Below are positions 1 through 6,048 of a stretch of 22,899 bases of DNA, in pieces. The notes beneath the pieces are model-generated. The model worked only from the letters and a program-made list of their open reading frames with translations, was not told the origin of the DNA and searched no databases. Within the stretch, counting starts at the first letter, position 1. Every line of letters begins with the position of its first letter. The position numbers and the translations under genes are program-made. The DNA is from JBOGXF01 sp050694275 (GTDB taxonomy: Bacteria > Actinomycetota > CADDZG01 > WHSQ01), in the NCBI GenBank assembly GCA_050694275.1, contig JBOGXF010000024.1, forward strand, positions 1 to 22,899. Direction: 5' to 3'.

Positions 1-126
1 AAGGGGGTGGAGCCGCTGGCCTAAACTCTCGCGAGGAGGTTTCGTGGCCGCGCGTGGGGATTTCTCGTGGCCGCGGTTGGGGAGTTTTAATGGCCGCCTC
101 CGTGGAGTTCCTGATGGCCGCTACCA
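1..126. mobile_element. Probable terminal repeats of an IS21-like insertion sequence (partial)
   Basis: The motif TGGCCGC recurs at 45, 68, 91 and 115, spaced 23, 23 and 24 bases, each followed by a GTGGGGATTT/GTTGGGGAGTTTT-like segment. A weaker copy (TGGCC) lies at 17. Read on the minus strand from 126, the block begins TGGTAGCGGCCATCAGG, so it starts with TG as many IS21-family ends do. Regularly spaced subterminal repeats that bind the IstA transposase are characteristic of that family. No transposase is visible because the window starts here, so the family is inferred from repeat architecture alone. The block abuts a truncated antitoxin-like reading frame, which suggests insertion into that gene. 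The exact terminus (about 121-126) is a guess. Confidence 0.5.
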
Positions 127-306
127 CCACGAAAGAGGTACCGATGGAAGCGCGTAGACCCCCCTATGGATCGGGAGCAACAAGCGCTTTGACACGCGGA
201 AATTGATCATGCGCGCGGTCATCCCCTGGGCCAGGAGCTGCTGCCGGGAAACGACACCAAACTGACCGGCGGCGAGAACGGCGATGCGGGCATCCACAGC
301 GAGCAT
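121..306 (-). pseudogene. Truncated AbiEi-type antitoxin / winged-helix N-terminal fragment
   Basis: The 61-residue frame matches the N-terminal winged-helix domain of AbiEi_4-type proteins. These are type IV toxin-antitoxin antitoxins and related actinobacterial DUF559-type proteins. Recognisable parts are IAVLAAGQFGVVSRQQLLAQG, the helix-turn-helix start, near residues 8-28, and the family signature HRGVYALP near residues 47-54. Full-length relatives run to about 200-300 residues. This one ends at SVPLSWW and a stop exactly where the IS-like repeats begin, so the C-terminal effector part is gone. An in-frame TGA lies just upstream of the ATG at 306. It is probably a dead remnant. Whether the rest survives on the other side of the element cannot be seen here. 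Confidence 0.55.
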
Positions 307-461
307 CTGGCGAGTTCATCTCGGATCCGTGAGGCGCGCTGTGACCTACTTCACTGCCCGGCGAGAAATTTTCGCGGCTCGCGGTCTTTTGGCCGAAAAC
401 CACATCACATGTGCTTAACGGCCAAACGAGCGGTTGGGTGAGGGTAGGTGGGGCGGCTACG

Positions 462-1724
462 CTAGGTGCCCTCTTCCCATCCCTCGAGATAGTCGCGCTG
501 CTCGGCCGTGAGGTCGTCGATGCGCACCCCGAGGCTCTCCAGCTTGAGGCGCGCGACCTCGCGATCGATCTCGCCGGGGACGTCGTAGACCTTCTTCTCG
601 AGCGTCCTCGCGTTCTTCACCAGCCACTCGCACGTGAGCGCCTGGTTGGCAAACGACATATCCATCACCGACGCGGGATGCCCCTCGGCGGCAGCGAGAT
701 TGACGAGGCGCCCTTCGGAGAGCACGTAGAGCCTGCGGTCGCCCGGCAGGGCGTACTCCTCGACCTCCTGGCGAACCCGTCTGCGGCCGGACGCCATCGC
801 GCCCAGCGCGGCGAGGTCGAGCTCGATATTGAAGTGCCCGGCGTTGGCGAGGATCGCGCCGTCCTTCATCAGCTCGAAGTGCTCGGCCCCCAAGACGTGC
901 TTGTTCCCGGTGACGGTCACGAACACGTCGCCCTGGCGGGCGGCTTCGAGCCCGGTCATTACGCGGAAGCCGTCCATCCTGGCCTCGAGCGCGGCGAGCG
1001 GGTCGACCTCGGTGACTACAACATCGGCCCCCATACCACGCGCCCGATTGGCGACTCCGCGGCCGCACATGCCGTAGCCGCACACGACGACCGTGCGGCC
1101 CGCGAGTAGGACGTTGGTGGCGCGCAGGATGCCGTCGATCGCGCTCTGCCCTGTCCCGTAGCGGTTGTCGAAGAGGTGCTTGGTCTTGGCATTGTTGACG
1201 CTCACCACCGGGTAGCCGAGGACGCCCTTCGCCTCCATCGCTCGCAACCGGATGACTCCGGTCGTTGTCTCCTCGGTGCCCCCGATGATCTCGACGAGCT
1301 GATCCTGTCGCTGCTGGTGCAGCATGGTCACGAGATCGCCGCCATCGTCCATCGTGATCATCGGCTTGCGGTCGAGCACGGCCTTGATGTGTGAGTAGTA
1401 CAGCGACTCGTCCACGCCACGGATGGCAAACGTGGAGATCTCGTAGTTGTTGACGAGGCTTGCCGCGGTGGCGTCCTGGGTCGAGAGCGGGTTCGAGGCA
1501 CAGAGACCCACCTCGGCGCCCCCCGCCTTGAGCGTTCGCATGAGGTTGGCGGTCTCGGTCGTCACGTGCAAGCACGCGGCGATCGTGATGCCCTCGAGCG
1601 GGAGTTCCTTAGCGAATCGCTCTCGGATCCGGGCGAGCACCGGCATGAGCCGCTCGGCCCACTCGATCCTGAGCTGGCCTTCCCCCGCGAGAGCCGGATC
1701 GAGGATGTCTGCGTCTATCGCCAT
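462..1724 (-). CDS. ahcY: Adenosylhomocysteinase (S-adenosyl-L-homocysteine hydrolase)
   Basis: This cytosolic NAD-dependent enzyme splits S-adenosylhomocysteine into adenosine and homocysteine, removing the product inhibitor of SAM methyltransferases. The 420-residue protein has H53 in CLHVTTET, D127 in DDGGD (126-130), E152 in EETTTG, K182/D186/N187 in KTKHLFDN, and the NAD loop GYGMCGRG at 216-223. These correspond to human H55, D131, E156, K186, D190 and N191. It is the short form, ending in GWEEGT and lacking the insertion and Tyr-rich tail of eukaryotic enzymes. The ATG has an AGGAGA-like ribosome site a few bases upstream. It is last in the manB operon, 5 bases after the SIS gene. The homocysteine it makes could feed the cystathionine beta-synthase at 12559. 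The identification is secure. Confidence 0.97.
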   Translation of the reverse strand: MAIDADILDPALAGEGQLRIEWAERLMPVLARIRERFAKELPLEGITIAACLHVTTETANLMRTLKAGGAEVGLCASNPLSTQDATAASLVNNYEISTFAIRGVDESLYYSHIKAVLDRKPMITMDDGGDLVTMLHQQRQDQLVEIIGGTEETTTGVIRLRAMEAKGVLGYPVVSVNNAKTKHLFDNRYGTGQSAIDGILRATNVLLAGRTVVVCGYGMCGRGVANRARGMGADVVVTEVDPLAALEARMDGFRVMTGLEAARQGDVFVTVTGNKHVLGAEHFELMKDGAILANAGHFNIELDLAALGAMASGRRRVRQEVEEYALPGDRRLYVLSEGRLVNLAAAEGHPASVMDMSFANQALTCEWLVKNARTLEKKVYDVPGEIDREVARLKLESLGVRIDDLTAEQRDYLEGWEEGT

Positions 1725-1729
1725 TTCTC

Positions 1730-2806
1730 CTACCCCTGCCTTCCCTTGAGCTCGGCCTTGAGCGCCTGGATCACCTCGACGGGGCCGGGATCGACTTCGT
1801 AGGCGAGTCCCACGTAGATGGCCGCGAGCTGGGTGACGAACACGAGCGAGAGTAGCCGAGCGAGCGGCGAGGTCCCTTCCGCGGTCACCTCGGCGATCTC
1901 GGCGAGGTTCCGTTCGATCAGCCGGCGCGTGATCTCGAAACGGAAATCGATACGTTCGTGCTCGTCGGGATCACGCAGCAGTATCGCGACGAAGTTGCGG
2001 CTTGTGAGATCTGACAGCTTGTCCCAACCGACGATCTCGTTGTGGTCGAGCTCGGGAAGCTCGTTGAAGAACGCAGGCGCCTTCCCGTACTCGTTGAGAT
2101 CGCACTTGAAGCGGTAGGCCGCGACGGCGCCGATGCCGTGACCTCCGTAGACGACCGGGATGCGCCCGACGATCCGGCGAGCAAGATCCTTGGCGGGATT
2201 TTCGGGGGCCGGGATCTTACGGTGACAGCGCGCGGCAATCCCGGCGAGGACGTCTACCGTCTCGTCGACGTCACTCTGAAGGTCTGGCACCAACCCGGTC
2301 TCGACCAGGACCGCAAGCACCGGCATGGTGAGGTAGCCGAGCGACGCCCGCGGCTGCTGCCCGGACGGAATCGCGACGTGCGCCAGCCCGTAGCTCGCGG
2401 CCATCTCGCCGAGGGGGCCGCCGGACGAGATCGTCACCGCGCGCGCCCCGCGCGCGTGGGCCTCCTCGAGCGCGGCCACGGTCTCCTCGGTGCTGCCGGA
2501 GTAGGACACTGCGAACAGAAGCGTGTTGCGCCCGACCCATTCGGGCAGCGGTCCGTAGCTCTTGATCGTCCTGAACGGAACGGGGAGCCGGGGCTCGACG
2601 ACCGCCTGAGCCACGTCGCCGGACACGCCCGAGCCGCCCATGCCGAGCACGACCACGGAATCCACGCCCTCGCCCTCGGGGAGGCCCTTGGCGAGCCGGC
2701 CGATCTCCCACCCCTCGCGGCACTGGTCGGCGAAACGCTCGACCGCTTCGAGCACGTTCTCGGAGTCGAGCTTCGCGATGATGTCGAGATCGTCGAGGTC
2801 GATCAC
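1730..2806 (-). CDS. SIS-domain phosphoglucose/phosphomannose isomerase family protein
   Basis: Bifunctional phosphoglucose/phosphomannose isomerases interconvert fructose-6-P with glucose-6-P and mannose-6-P in the cytosol. The 358-residue protein carries two SIS folds. The first has GMGGSGVSGD (55-64) and the phosphate-binding SYSGSTEET (101-109). E219 and H235, 16 residues apart, match the spacing of the catalytic Glu/His pair described in the archaeal enzyme (E203/H219). I chose the GTG start at 2806 because it overlaps the TGA of the Trm112-like gene as GTGA and begins the family's usual N-terminus; a longer upstream ATG reads antisense-like sequence through that gene. Actinobacterial homologues next to manB are often annotated TobH-like, and not all have proven activity. 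Confidence 0.88.
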   Translation of the reverse strand: MIDLDDLDIIAKLDSENVLEAVERFADQCREGWEIGRLAKGLPEGEGVDSVVVLGMGGSGVSGDVAQAVVEPRLPVPFRTIKSYGPLPEWVGRNTLLFAVSYSGSTEETVAALEEAHARGARAVTISSGGPLGEMAASYGLAHVAIPSGQQPRASLGYLTMPVLAVLVETGLVPDLQSDVDETVDVLAGIAARCHRKIPAPENPAKDLARRIVGRIPVVYGGHGIGAVAAYRFKCDLNEYGKAPAFFNELPELDHNEIVGWDKLSDLTSRNFVAILLRDPDEHERIDFRFEITRRLIERNLAEIAEVTAEGTSPLARLLSLVFVTQLAAIYVGLAYEVDPGPVEVIQALKAELKGRQG

Positions 2807-2973
2807 GGTTTGATCGCCTCGTCGATCATCATGACGGGGATGCCGTCCCGCACCGGGTAGCGATAACCGCACTCCCCCCGGCACACGATGATGTCTTCGT
2901 CCTCCAGGTACTCGACCTCGCCGCGGCAGTTCGGGCAGGCGAGGATGTCCAGCAGTCTCTGATCGATCGTCAT
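2803..2973 (-). CDS. Trm112-like zinc-binding small protein
   Basis: This 56-residue protein has the Trm112/YcaR pattern. It begins MTIDQRLLDILACPNC, has a first cysteine pair C13/C16 and a second pair C31/C35 (CRGEC), and ends with YPVRDGIPVMMIDEA. In eukaryotes and archaea Trm112 stabilises several methyltransferases; the bacterial role is not established. It sits between manB and the SIS isomerase with 4-base overlaps on both sides (ATGA at 2970-2973 and GTGA at 2803-2806), so translation of the three genes is probably coupled. This manB / Trm112 / SIS order is common in Actinobacteria. The start is fixed by the overlap. The second cysteine pair is spaced CxxxC rather than CxxC. Confidence 0.88.
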   Translation of the reverse strand: MTIDQRLLDILACPNCRGEVEYLEDEDIIVCRGECGYRYPVRDGIPVMMIDEAIKP

Positions 2974-4316
2974 CGGCCTTCTCCTCTGATCACCGCTACG
3001 ACTTCGTCGCGTTTCTCCTCCATCAACAAGGCGGTCCTGGCCTCGAGGTTCAACCTCAGCAACGGCTCGGTGTTGGACGGGCGGCAGTTGAACCACCAGT
3101 CGTCGTACTCGACGGTAAGCCCGTCGGTGAGATCCTGCTTGCCGTCGGAATAGACATCCGCGAGCAGTTCGAGCGTTCGCTGCTGGTCGGTGACCTCGGA
3201 ATTGATCTCGCCCGATGCCTCGTATCGCCGATACGGTTCAAGTGCGCGCGACAAGGGCTGGTCGGTCAGCGAGAGCGCCTCGAGCACCAAGAGCGCGGCG
3301 ATCATCCCGGAGTCGGCGCGGAAGTTGTTGCGGAAGTAGTAGTGACCGGAGTGTTCTCCCCCGAAGATCGCTCCCGTCTCGGCCATGATGTCCTTGATGA
3401 AGGAGTGCCCGACCCTGGTGCGAACCGGTCGGCCCCCGTTCTCCTCGATCACCTCGGGCACCGTCCACGAACAGATGAGGTTGTACAGGATCGTCTCGCC
3501 CGGATTCTTCTTCAGCAGTCGCTCGGCGACGAGCGCAGTCGTGATGGAGCCGGAGATGACCTGCGCCCGCTCATCGACGAGAAACATGCGGTCGGCGTCC
3601 CCGTCGAACGCGATGCCTACGTCGCAGCCCTTGTCGAGCACCGCCTTTTGGAGATCGACGAGGTTCTCCGGCTCGATGGGGCTCGCGGGGTGGTTGGGAA
3701 ACGTTCCGTCGAGCTCGAAGAAAAGAGGAACGACCTGGAACGGGAGCGGTGCGAACACGATCGGGACCGTCCTCCCCGCCATGCCGTTGCCTGCGTCCAC
3801 CGCGACCTTGAGCGGGCGCAGCGCGTCGAAATCTACGAGTGCGCGGCAGTGCTCGGCGTAGTCGTCGAGGACGTCGGTTTCGTCGATCGCCATGGGCGCG
3901 TCCGGGGGAACCTCGATCTCCTCCGCGCGGGCACGGATCTCGGCGAGACCCGACTCCGATCCGATCGGGGCGGCCCCCCGCCGGCACGGCTTGAATCCGT
4001 TGTAGCGAGGAGGGTTGTGGGAGGCGGTGATCATCGCACCGGGCAAGTCGAGGCGACCGGACGCGAAATAGAGGGCGTCGGTCGACACCAACCCGACGTC
4101 TAGGACCTCGGCCCCCGCGTGGCCCGCCCCCCGTGCGAACGCCTCGGCGAGGCCCTGGGACGAGGTCCTCATATCCCGCCCCAGAACGACCCGCCCGGCC
4201 CCGGTGAACTCACAGAAGGCCGCGCCGATGCACCGGGCGGCGTCCTCGTCCAGCTCCTCCGGATACACGCCCCGGATGTCGTATGCCTTGAAGATCGGCC
4301 CGAGATCCCTGCTCAC
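2970..4316 (-). CDS. manB: Phosphomannomutase / phosphoglucomutase
   Basis: The enzyme interconverts hexose-6-phosphate and hexose-1-phosphate, supplying GDP-mannose and other envelope glycan precursors. The 448-residue protein contains all four alpha-D-phosphohexomutase signatures: the phosphoserine loop TASHNP with S99, metal-binding DGDADR at 238-243, sugar-binding GGEHSGH at 319-325, and the phosphate loop RPSNTEP at 412-418. I chose the GTG at 4316 because the protein then begins VSRDLGPIFKAYDIRG, the normal N-terminus, and a TAGGAT -10 box lies just upstream. The frame stays open far upstream but reads nothing recognisable there. It is first in a four-gene operon and divergent from whiB, matching the mycobacterial and streptomycete whiB2-manB-sahH neighbourhood. 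Mannose versus glucose specificity is not readable from sequence. Confidence 0.95.
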   Translation of the reverse strand: MSRDLGPIFKAYDIRGVYPEELDEDAARCIGAAFCEFTGAGRVVLGRDMRTSSQGLAEAFARGAGHAGAEVLDVGLVSTDALYFASGRLDLPGAMITASHNPPRYNGFKPCRRGAAPIGSESGLAEIRARAEEIEVPPDAPMAIDETDVLDDYAEHCRALVDFDALRPLKVAVDAGNGMAGRTVPIVFAPLPFQVVPLFFELDGTFPNHPASPIEPENLVDLQKAVLDKGCDVGIAFDGDADRMFLVDERAQVISGSITTALVAERLLKKNPGETILYNLICSWTVPEVIEENGGRPVRTRVGHSFIKDIMAETGAIFGGEHSGHYYFRNNFRADSGMIAALLVLEALSLTDQPLSRALEPYRRYEASGEINSEVTDQQRTLELLADVYSDGKQDLTDGLTVEYDDWWFNCRPSNTEPLLRLNLEARTALLMEEKRDEVVAVIRGEGR

Positions 4317-4324
4317 GAGCCGGA

Positions 4325-4330
4325 ATCCTA
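4325..4330 (-). promoter_or_regulatory. Putative -10 box of the manB operon
   Basis: On the minus strand TAGGAT fits the actinobacterial TANNNT -10 pattern. Its last T lies 7 bases before position 4318, so the transcript would begin within about two bases of the GTG at 4316 and be essentially leaderless. I see no convincing -35 hexamer. Confidence 0.4.
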
Positions 4331-4341
4331 TCGGGGCCCCG

Positions 4342-4372
4342 TTGACGTATGGGGCTCGGGCTGGAATATCCT
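4342..4372 (+). promoter_or_regulatory. Putative promoter of whiB, leaderless
   Basis: TTGACG at 4342-4347 resembles a -35 element. TATCCT at 4367-4372 fits TANNNT with a 19-base spacer; AATATC at 4365-4370 is an alternative with 17. Counting 7 bases on from TATCCT puts the start at about 4379-4380, the A of the whiB ATG. No Shine-Dalgarno sequence lies between, so whiB mRNA is probably leaderless. The element sits in the 63-base gap shared with manB. Confidence 0.5.
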
Positions 4373-4379
4373 TTGCCGC

Positions 4380-4652
4380 ATGCTCATCAAGGAAAGCCCG
4401 GTCACCGACACCTCCTGGCGGGAGCGCGCCGCATGCCTCAACTACCCGGCGGTGCTTTTCTTCGGCCTCGACGACTCCGAGACGCCGGCGGAACGCAGGG
4501 CTCGTGAGGACGAGGCCAAGCGGATCTGCTTCGACTGCTGCGTCAAGGAGGAGTGTCTCGAGTACGCCCTCGCCACGAAGGAGCCGTACGGGATCTGGGG
4601 CGGGCTCACCGAGATCGAGCGCCGCAGCCGGGTCCACGCCCGCAGCCGCTAG
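4380..4652 (+). CDS. whiB: WhiB-family Fe-S transcriptional regulator
   Basis: WhiB-like proteins carry a [4Fe-4S] cluster and usually act with the principal sigma factor to control cell division, sporulation or redox responses. They occur in Actinobacteria and their phages. The 90-residue protein has the four cluster cysteines C19, C50, C53 and C59 (C...CxxCx5C) plus an extra C54, then the G[I/V]WGG turn at 71-75 and a basic C-terminal tail. WRERAACL at 13-20 is the usual opening. Its place divergent from manB matches Streptomyces whiB and mycobacterial whiB2, which act in septation, so I infer orthology by synteny rather than proof. The ATG at 4380 is preceded by a promoter at leaderless distance. 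A longer frame upstream overlaps manB antisense and is rejected. Confidence 0.92.
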   Translation: MLIKESPVTDTSWRERAACLNYPAVLFFGLDDSETPAERRAREDEAKRICFDCCVKEECLEYALATKEPYGIWGGLTEIERRSRVHARSR

Positions 4653-4673
4653 CCGGTAGCTAGCTGCGCCCGG

Positions 4674-5357
4674 ATGCCCGACCGCCGTTCCGGCCCGGCC
4701 CACCTTCTGCTGAAGGGGATCAACCGGATCAAGGCCCGAGGGCCGGGCGAGGTGGGCGCGCTGCTGTTCGACCGCGCCGCCAAGGCGATCCGCTCCGAAG
4801 ACGAGCTGATCGTGCTGGCCCGCTCGCCCGACGGGCCGCGACCATCCGCGTCGGGACTCGAGTTTCGCGAGGCGAGCGAAACCGACGCCGTCGCCTATGC
4901 CCGAGACATCGGCACGGATTCGGCGCGCACCTTCGCCGCGCGCCGATCGGAGTCGACCCGCTGCTTCGTGGTGAAGGACGGCGACTTCATGGTGCACGCC
5001 ACCTGGATGACCACCCGCGGCGCGTGGACGCGAGAGCTGCGCGCCTACCTCCGGCCCCCCCAAGGAGAGGCATACGTATACGAGTCGTTCACCCGGGCAG
5101 AGGCGCGGGGCCGGGGCGTGTATCCCTTCGCCCTGGGCGAGATCGCGGCCTGGCTCGGGCCCCGGGGCGTCGGGCGGGTGTGGGTCGCGGTCGAGGGGGG
5201 CAATCCACCGTCGCTCAGGGCCGTGACGAAGGCCGGGTTCGAGGAATCCTTCCGCATCGCCTACCGGCGCCGGCTGGGACGCCTCTGGATCGACCCCCCG
5301 GGGGGCCCGGATCCCGGCGCCTCGGCCGGGTGGGTGGGCGGGGCGCCGGCAAGATAG
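4674..5357 (+). CDS. GNAT-family N-acetyltransferase
   Basis: The 227-residue protein has a C-terminal GNAT fold. R145-G-R-G148 within EARGRGVYP is the acetyl-CoA pyrophosphate loop (motif A), followed by a helix to LGPRGV. NPPSLRAVTKAGFE (177-190) is the typical motif B ending, and the strand YVYESF (135-140) precedes motif A. The first 60 residues are basic and resemble the leader of actinobacterial GNATs found in surface polysaccharide loci. The substrate is unknown. It lies 21 bases after whiB on the same strand, so it is probably co-transcribed. No strong ribosome site is visible before the ATG. The last nine codons, including the TAG stop, form the first unit of a 27-bp tandem repeat, so the C-terminus WVGGAPAR is repeat-derived. 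Confidence 0.78.
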   Translation: MPDRRSGPAHLLLKGINRIKARGPGEVGALLFDRAAKAIRSEDELIVLARSPDGPRPSASGLEFREASETDAVAYARDIGTDSARTFAARRSESTRCFVVKDGDFMVHATWMTTRGAWTRELRAYLRPPQGEAYVYESFTRAEARGRGVYPFALGEIAAWLGPRGVGRVWVAVEGGNPPSLRAVTKAGFEESFRIAYRRRLGRLWIDPPGGPDPGASAGWVGGAPAR

Positions 5358-5412
5358 TGGGTGGGCGGGGCGTCGGCAAGATAGGTGGGTGGGCGGGGCG
5401 TCGGCAAGATAG
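5331..5412 (+). repeat. 27-bp G-rich tandem repeat, three units
   Basis: Units lie at 5331-5357, 5358-5384 and 5386-5412, with one extra G at 5385. Unit 1 differs from the others by one base (GCGCCGG versus GCGTCGG). Each unit is nine codons ending in TAG in the GNAT frame; unit 1 supplies the actual stop and unit 2 reads the same peptide and stop again. The segment 5328-5343 is GGGTGGGTGGGCGGGG, a four-run G-quadruplex motif with single-base loops. Confidence 0.9.
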
Positions 5413-5708
5413 CCCGCCAAGGCCCTAGCCCAAGCAGGTCGAGCAGGAGGATAATTCCGTGCGAAGATCGATGTGCGGGCGCTCGGGGGCCCAGAACCGA
5501 TAAACGTCGCGATGCGATGAGAGCGATCTCGGCGCAAGTGGCGTAACCGGCACGACCCCCTCAACTGGCACCTGTTGCCGGTCGGCGGCGTTCAGGCTCC
5601 CGAGCGCTCGCCTTTCTCGGACCGGACGCCGGCTTCGACTGCCTGAGGGCCCGAACGCGAGAAGAGACGGCTCCAGGCTGCCTCTTCGTTCCTCCCCGGC
5701 AGAAAGTG
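5413..5708. other. Non-coding gap with no recognised gene
   Basis: I find no convincing reading frame, tRNA or terminator with a T-run here. The only structure noted is a 7-base inverted repeat, ACCGGCA at 5546-5552 with TGCCGGT at 5576-5582 (23-base loop). The segment separates the GNAT repeat from the stop of the zinc-ribbon gene, two genes that converge on it. It may simply hold their 3' ends. Confidence 0.4.
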
Positions 5709-5888
5709 CTACTTGGATTTCTTTTGCGCCGCGAGGTTCAGGACGTCGTCGAGAGCGATCGTGTCCCCATCACGCTGCCACCACTTGGCCTCGCAACGGC
5801 GGCATGAGAAGAACTGGACCGAGTCATCCTCCTTGAGGCGAATCTCGATCTGAATGCAATCTTTACCCTGGCATTGTGGGCACTGCAT
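5709..5888 (-). CDS. Small TFIIS-like zinc-ribbon protein
   Basis: A 59-residue protein starts at ATG 5888-5886 and stops at TAG 5711-5709. It begins MQCPQCQGKD and has two cysteine knuckles, C3/C6 and C29/C32 (FFSCRRCEAKWW). This CxxC-x22-CxxC pattern with aromatic residues after the second knuckle is a compact zinc ribbon like the C-terminal domain of TFIIS or RPB9. An acidic stretch DGDTIALDDVL and a Lys-rich tail follow. A strong GGAGG ribosome site stands five bases before the ATG, which together with the motif makes the gene convincing despite its size. Similar short proteins occur in Actinobacteria, as far as I recall without assigned function. It lies 160 bases downstream of acsA on the same strand. 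Nucleic-acid or protein binding is inference from fold only. Confidence 0.82.
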   Translation of the reverse strand: MQCPQCQGKDCIQIEIRLKEDDSVQFFSCRRCEAKWWQRDGDTIALDDVLNLAAQKKSK

Positions 5889-6048
5889 GCGGCCTCCGTA
5901 GCCGAACTTTGTTCGCTACATCATGCCCTCGACTGGAAGACGAGCAACATGGCCCTTCAGGGTGATTTTCGCGCCCCTCAGGATAACTAGTCACAGAACG
6001 GACTATTCGCCCCGGCCGGTCGCACTTCTGACGCCGGCTCAGGCCCGA

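Noticed and set aside
164..403. A 79-residue minus-strand frame overlapping the antitoxin fragment
   Set aside because: It is out of frame with the recognisable AbiEi sequence and shows no domain character.
5331..5412. Repeats considered as a CRISPR array
   Set aside because: The units are directly abutting with no spacers and lie at a gene end.
4317..5564. A long upstream extension of the manB frame on the minus strand
   Set aside because: It reads through whiB and GNAT in antisense, has no family similarity, and manB's normal N-terminus begins at the GTG at 4316.
5904..5916. CGAAC-TTT-GTTCG palindrome resembling an actinobacterial SOS box
   Set aside because: The actinobacterial LexA site has a four-base centre and this has three; no SOS gene follows.
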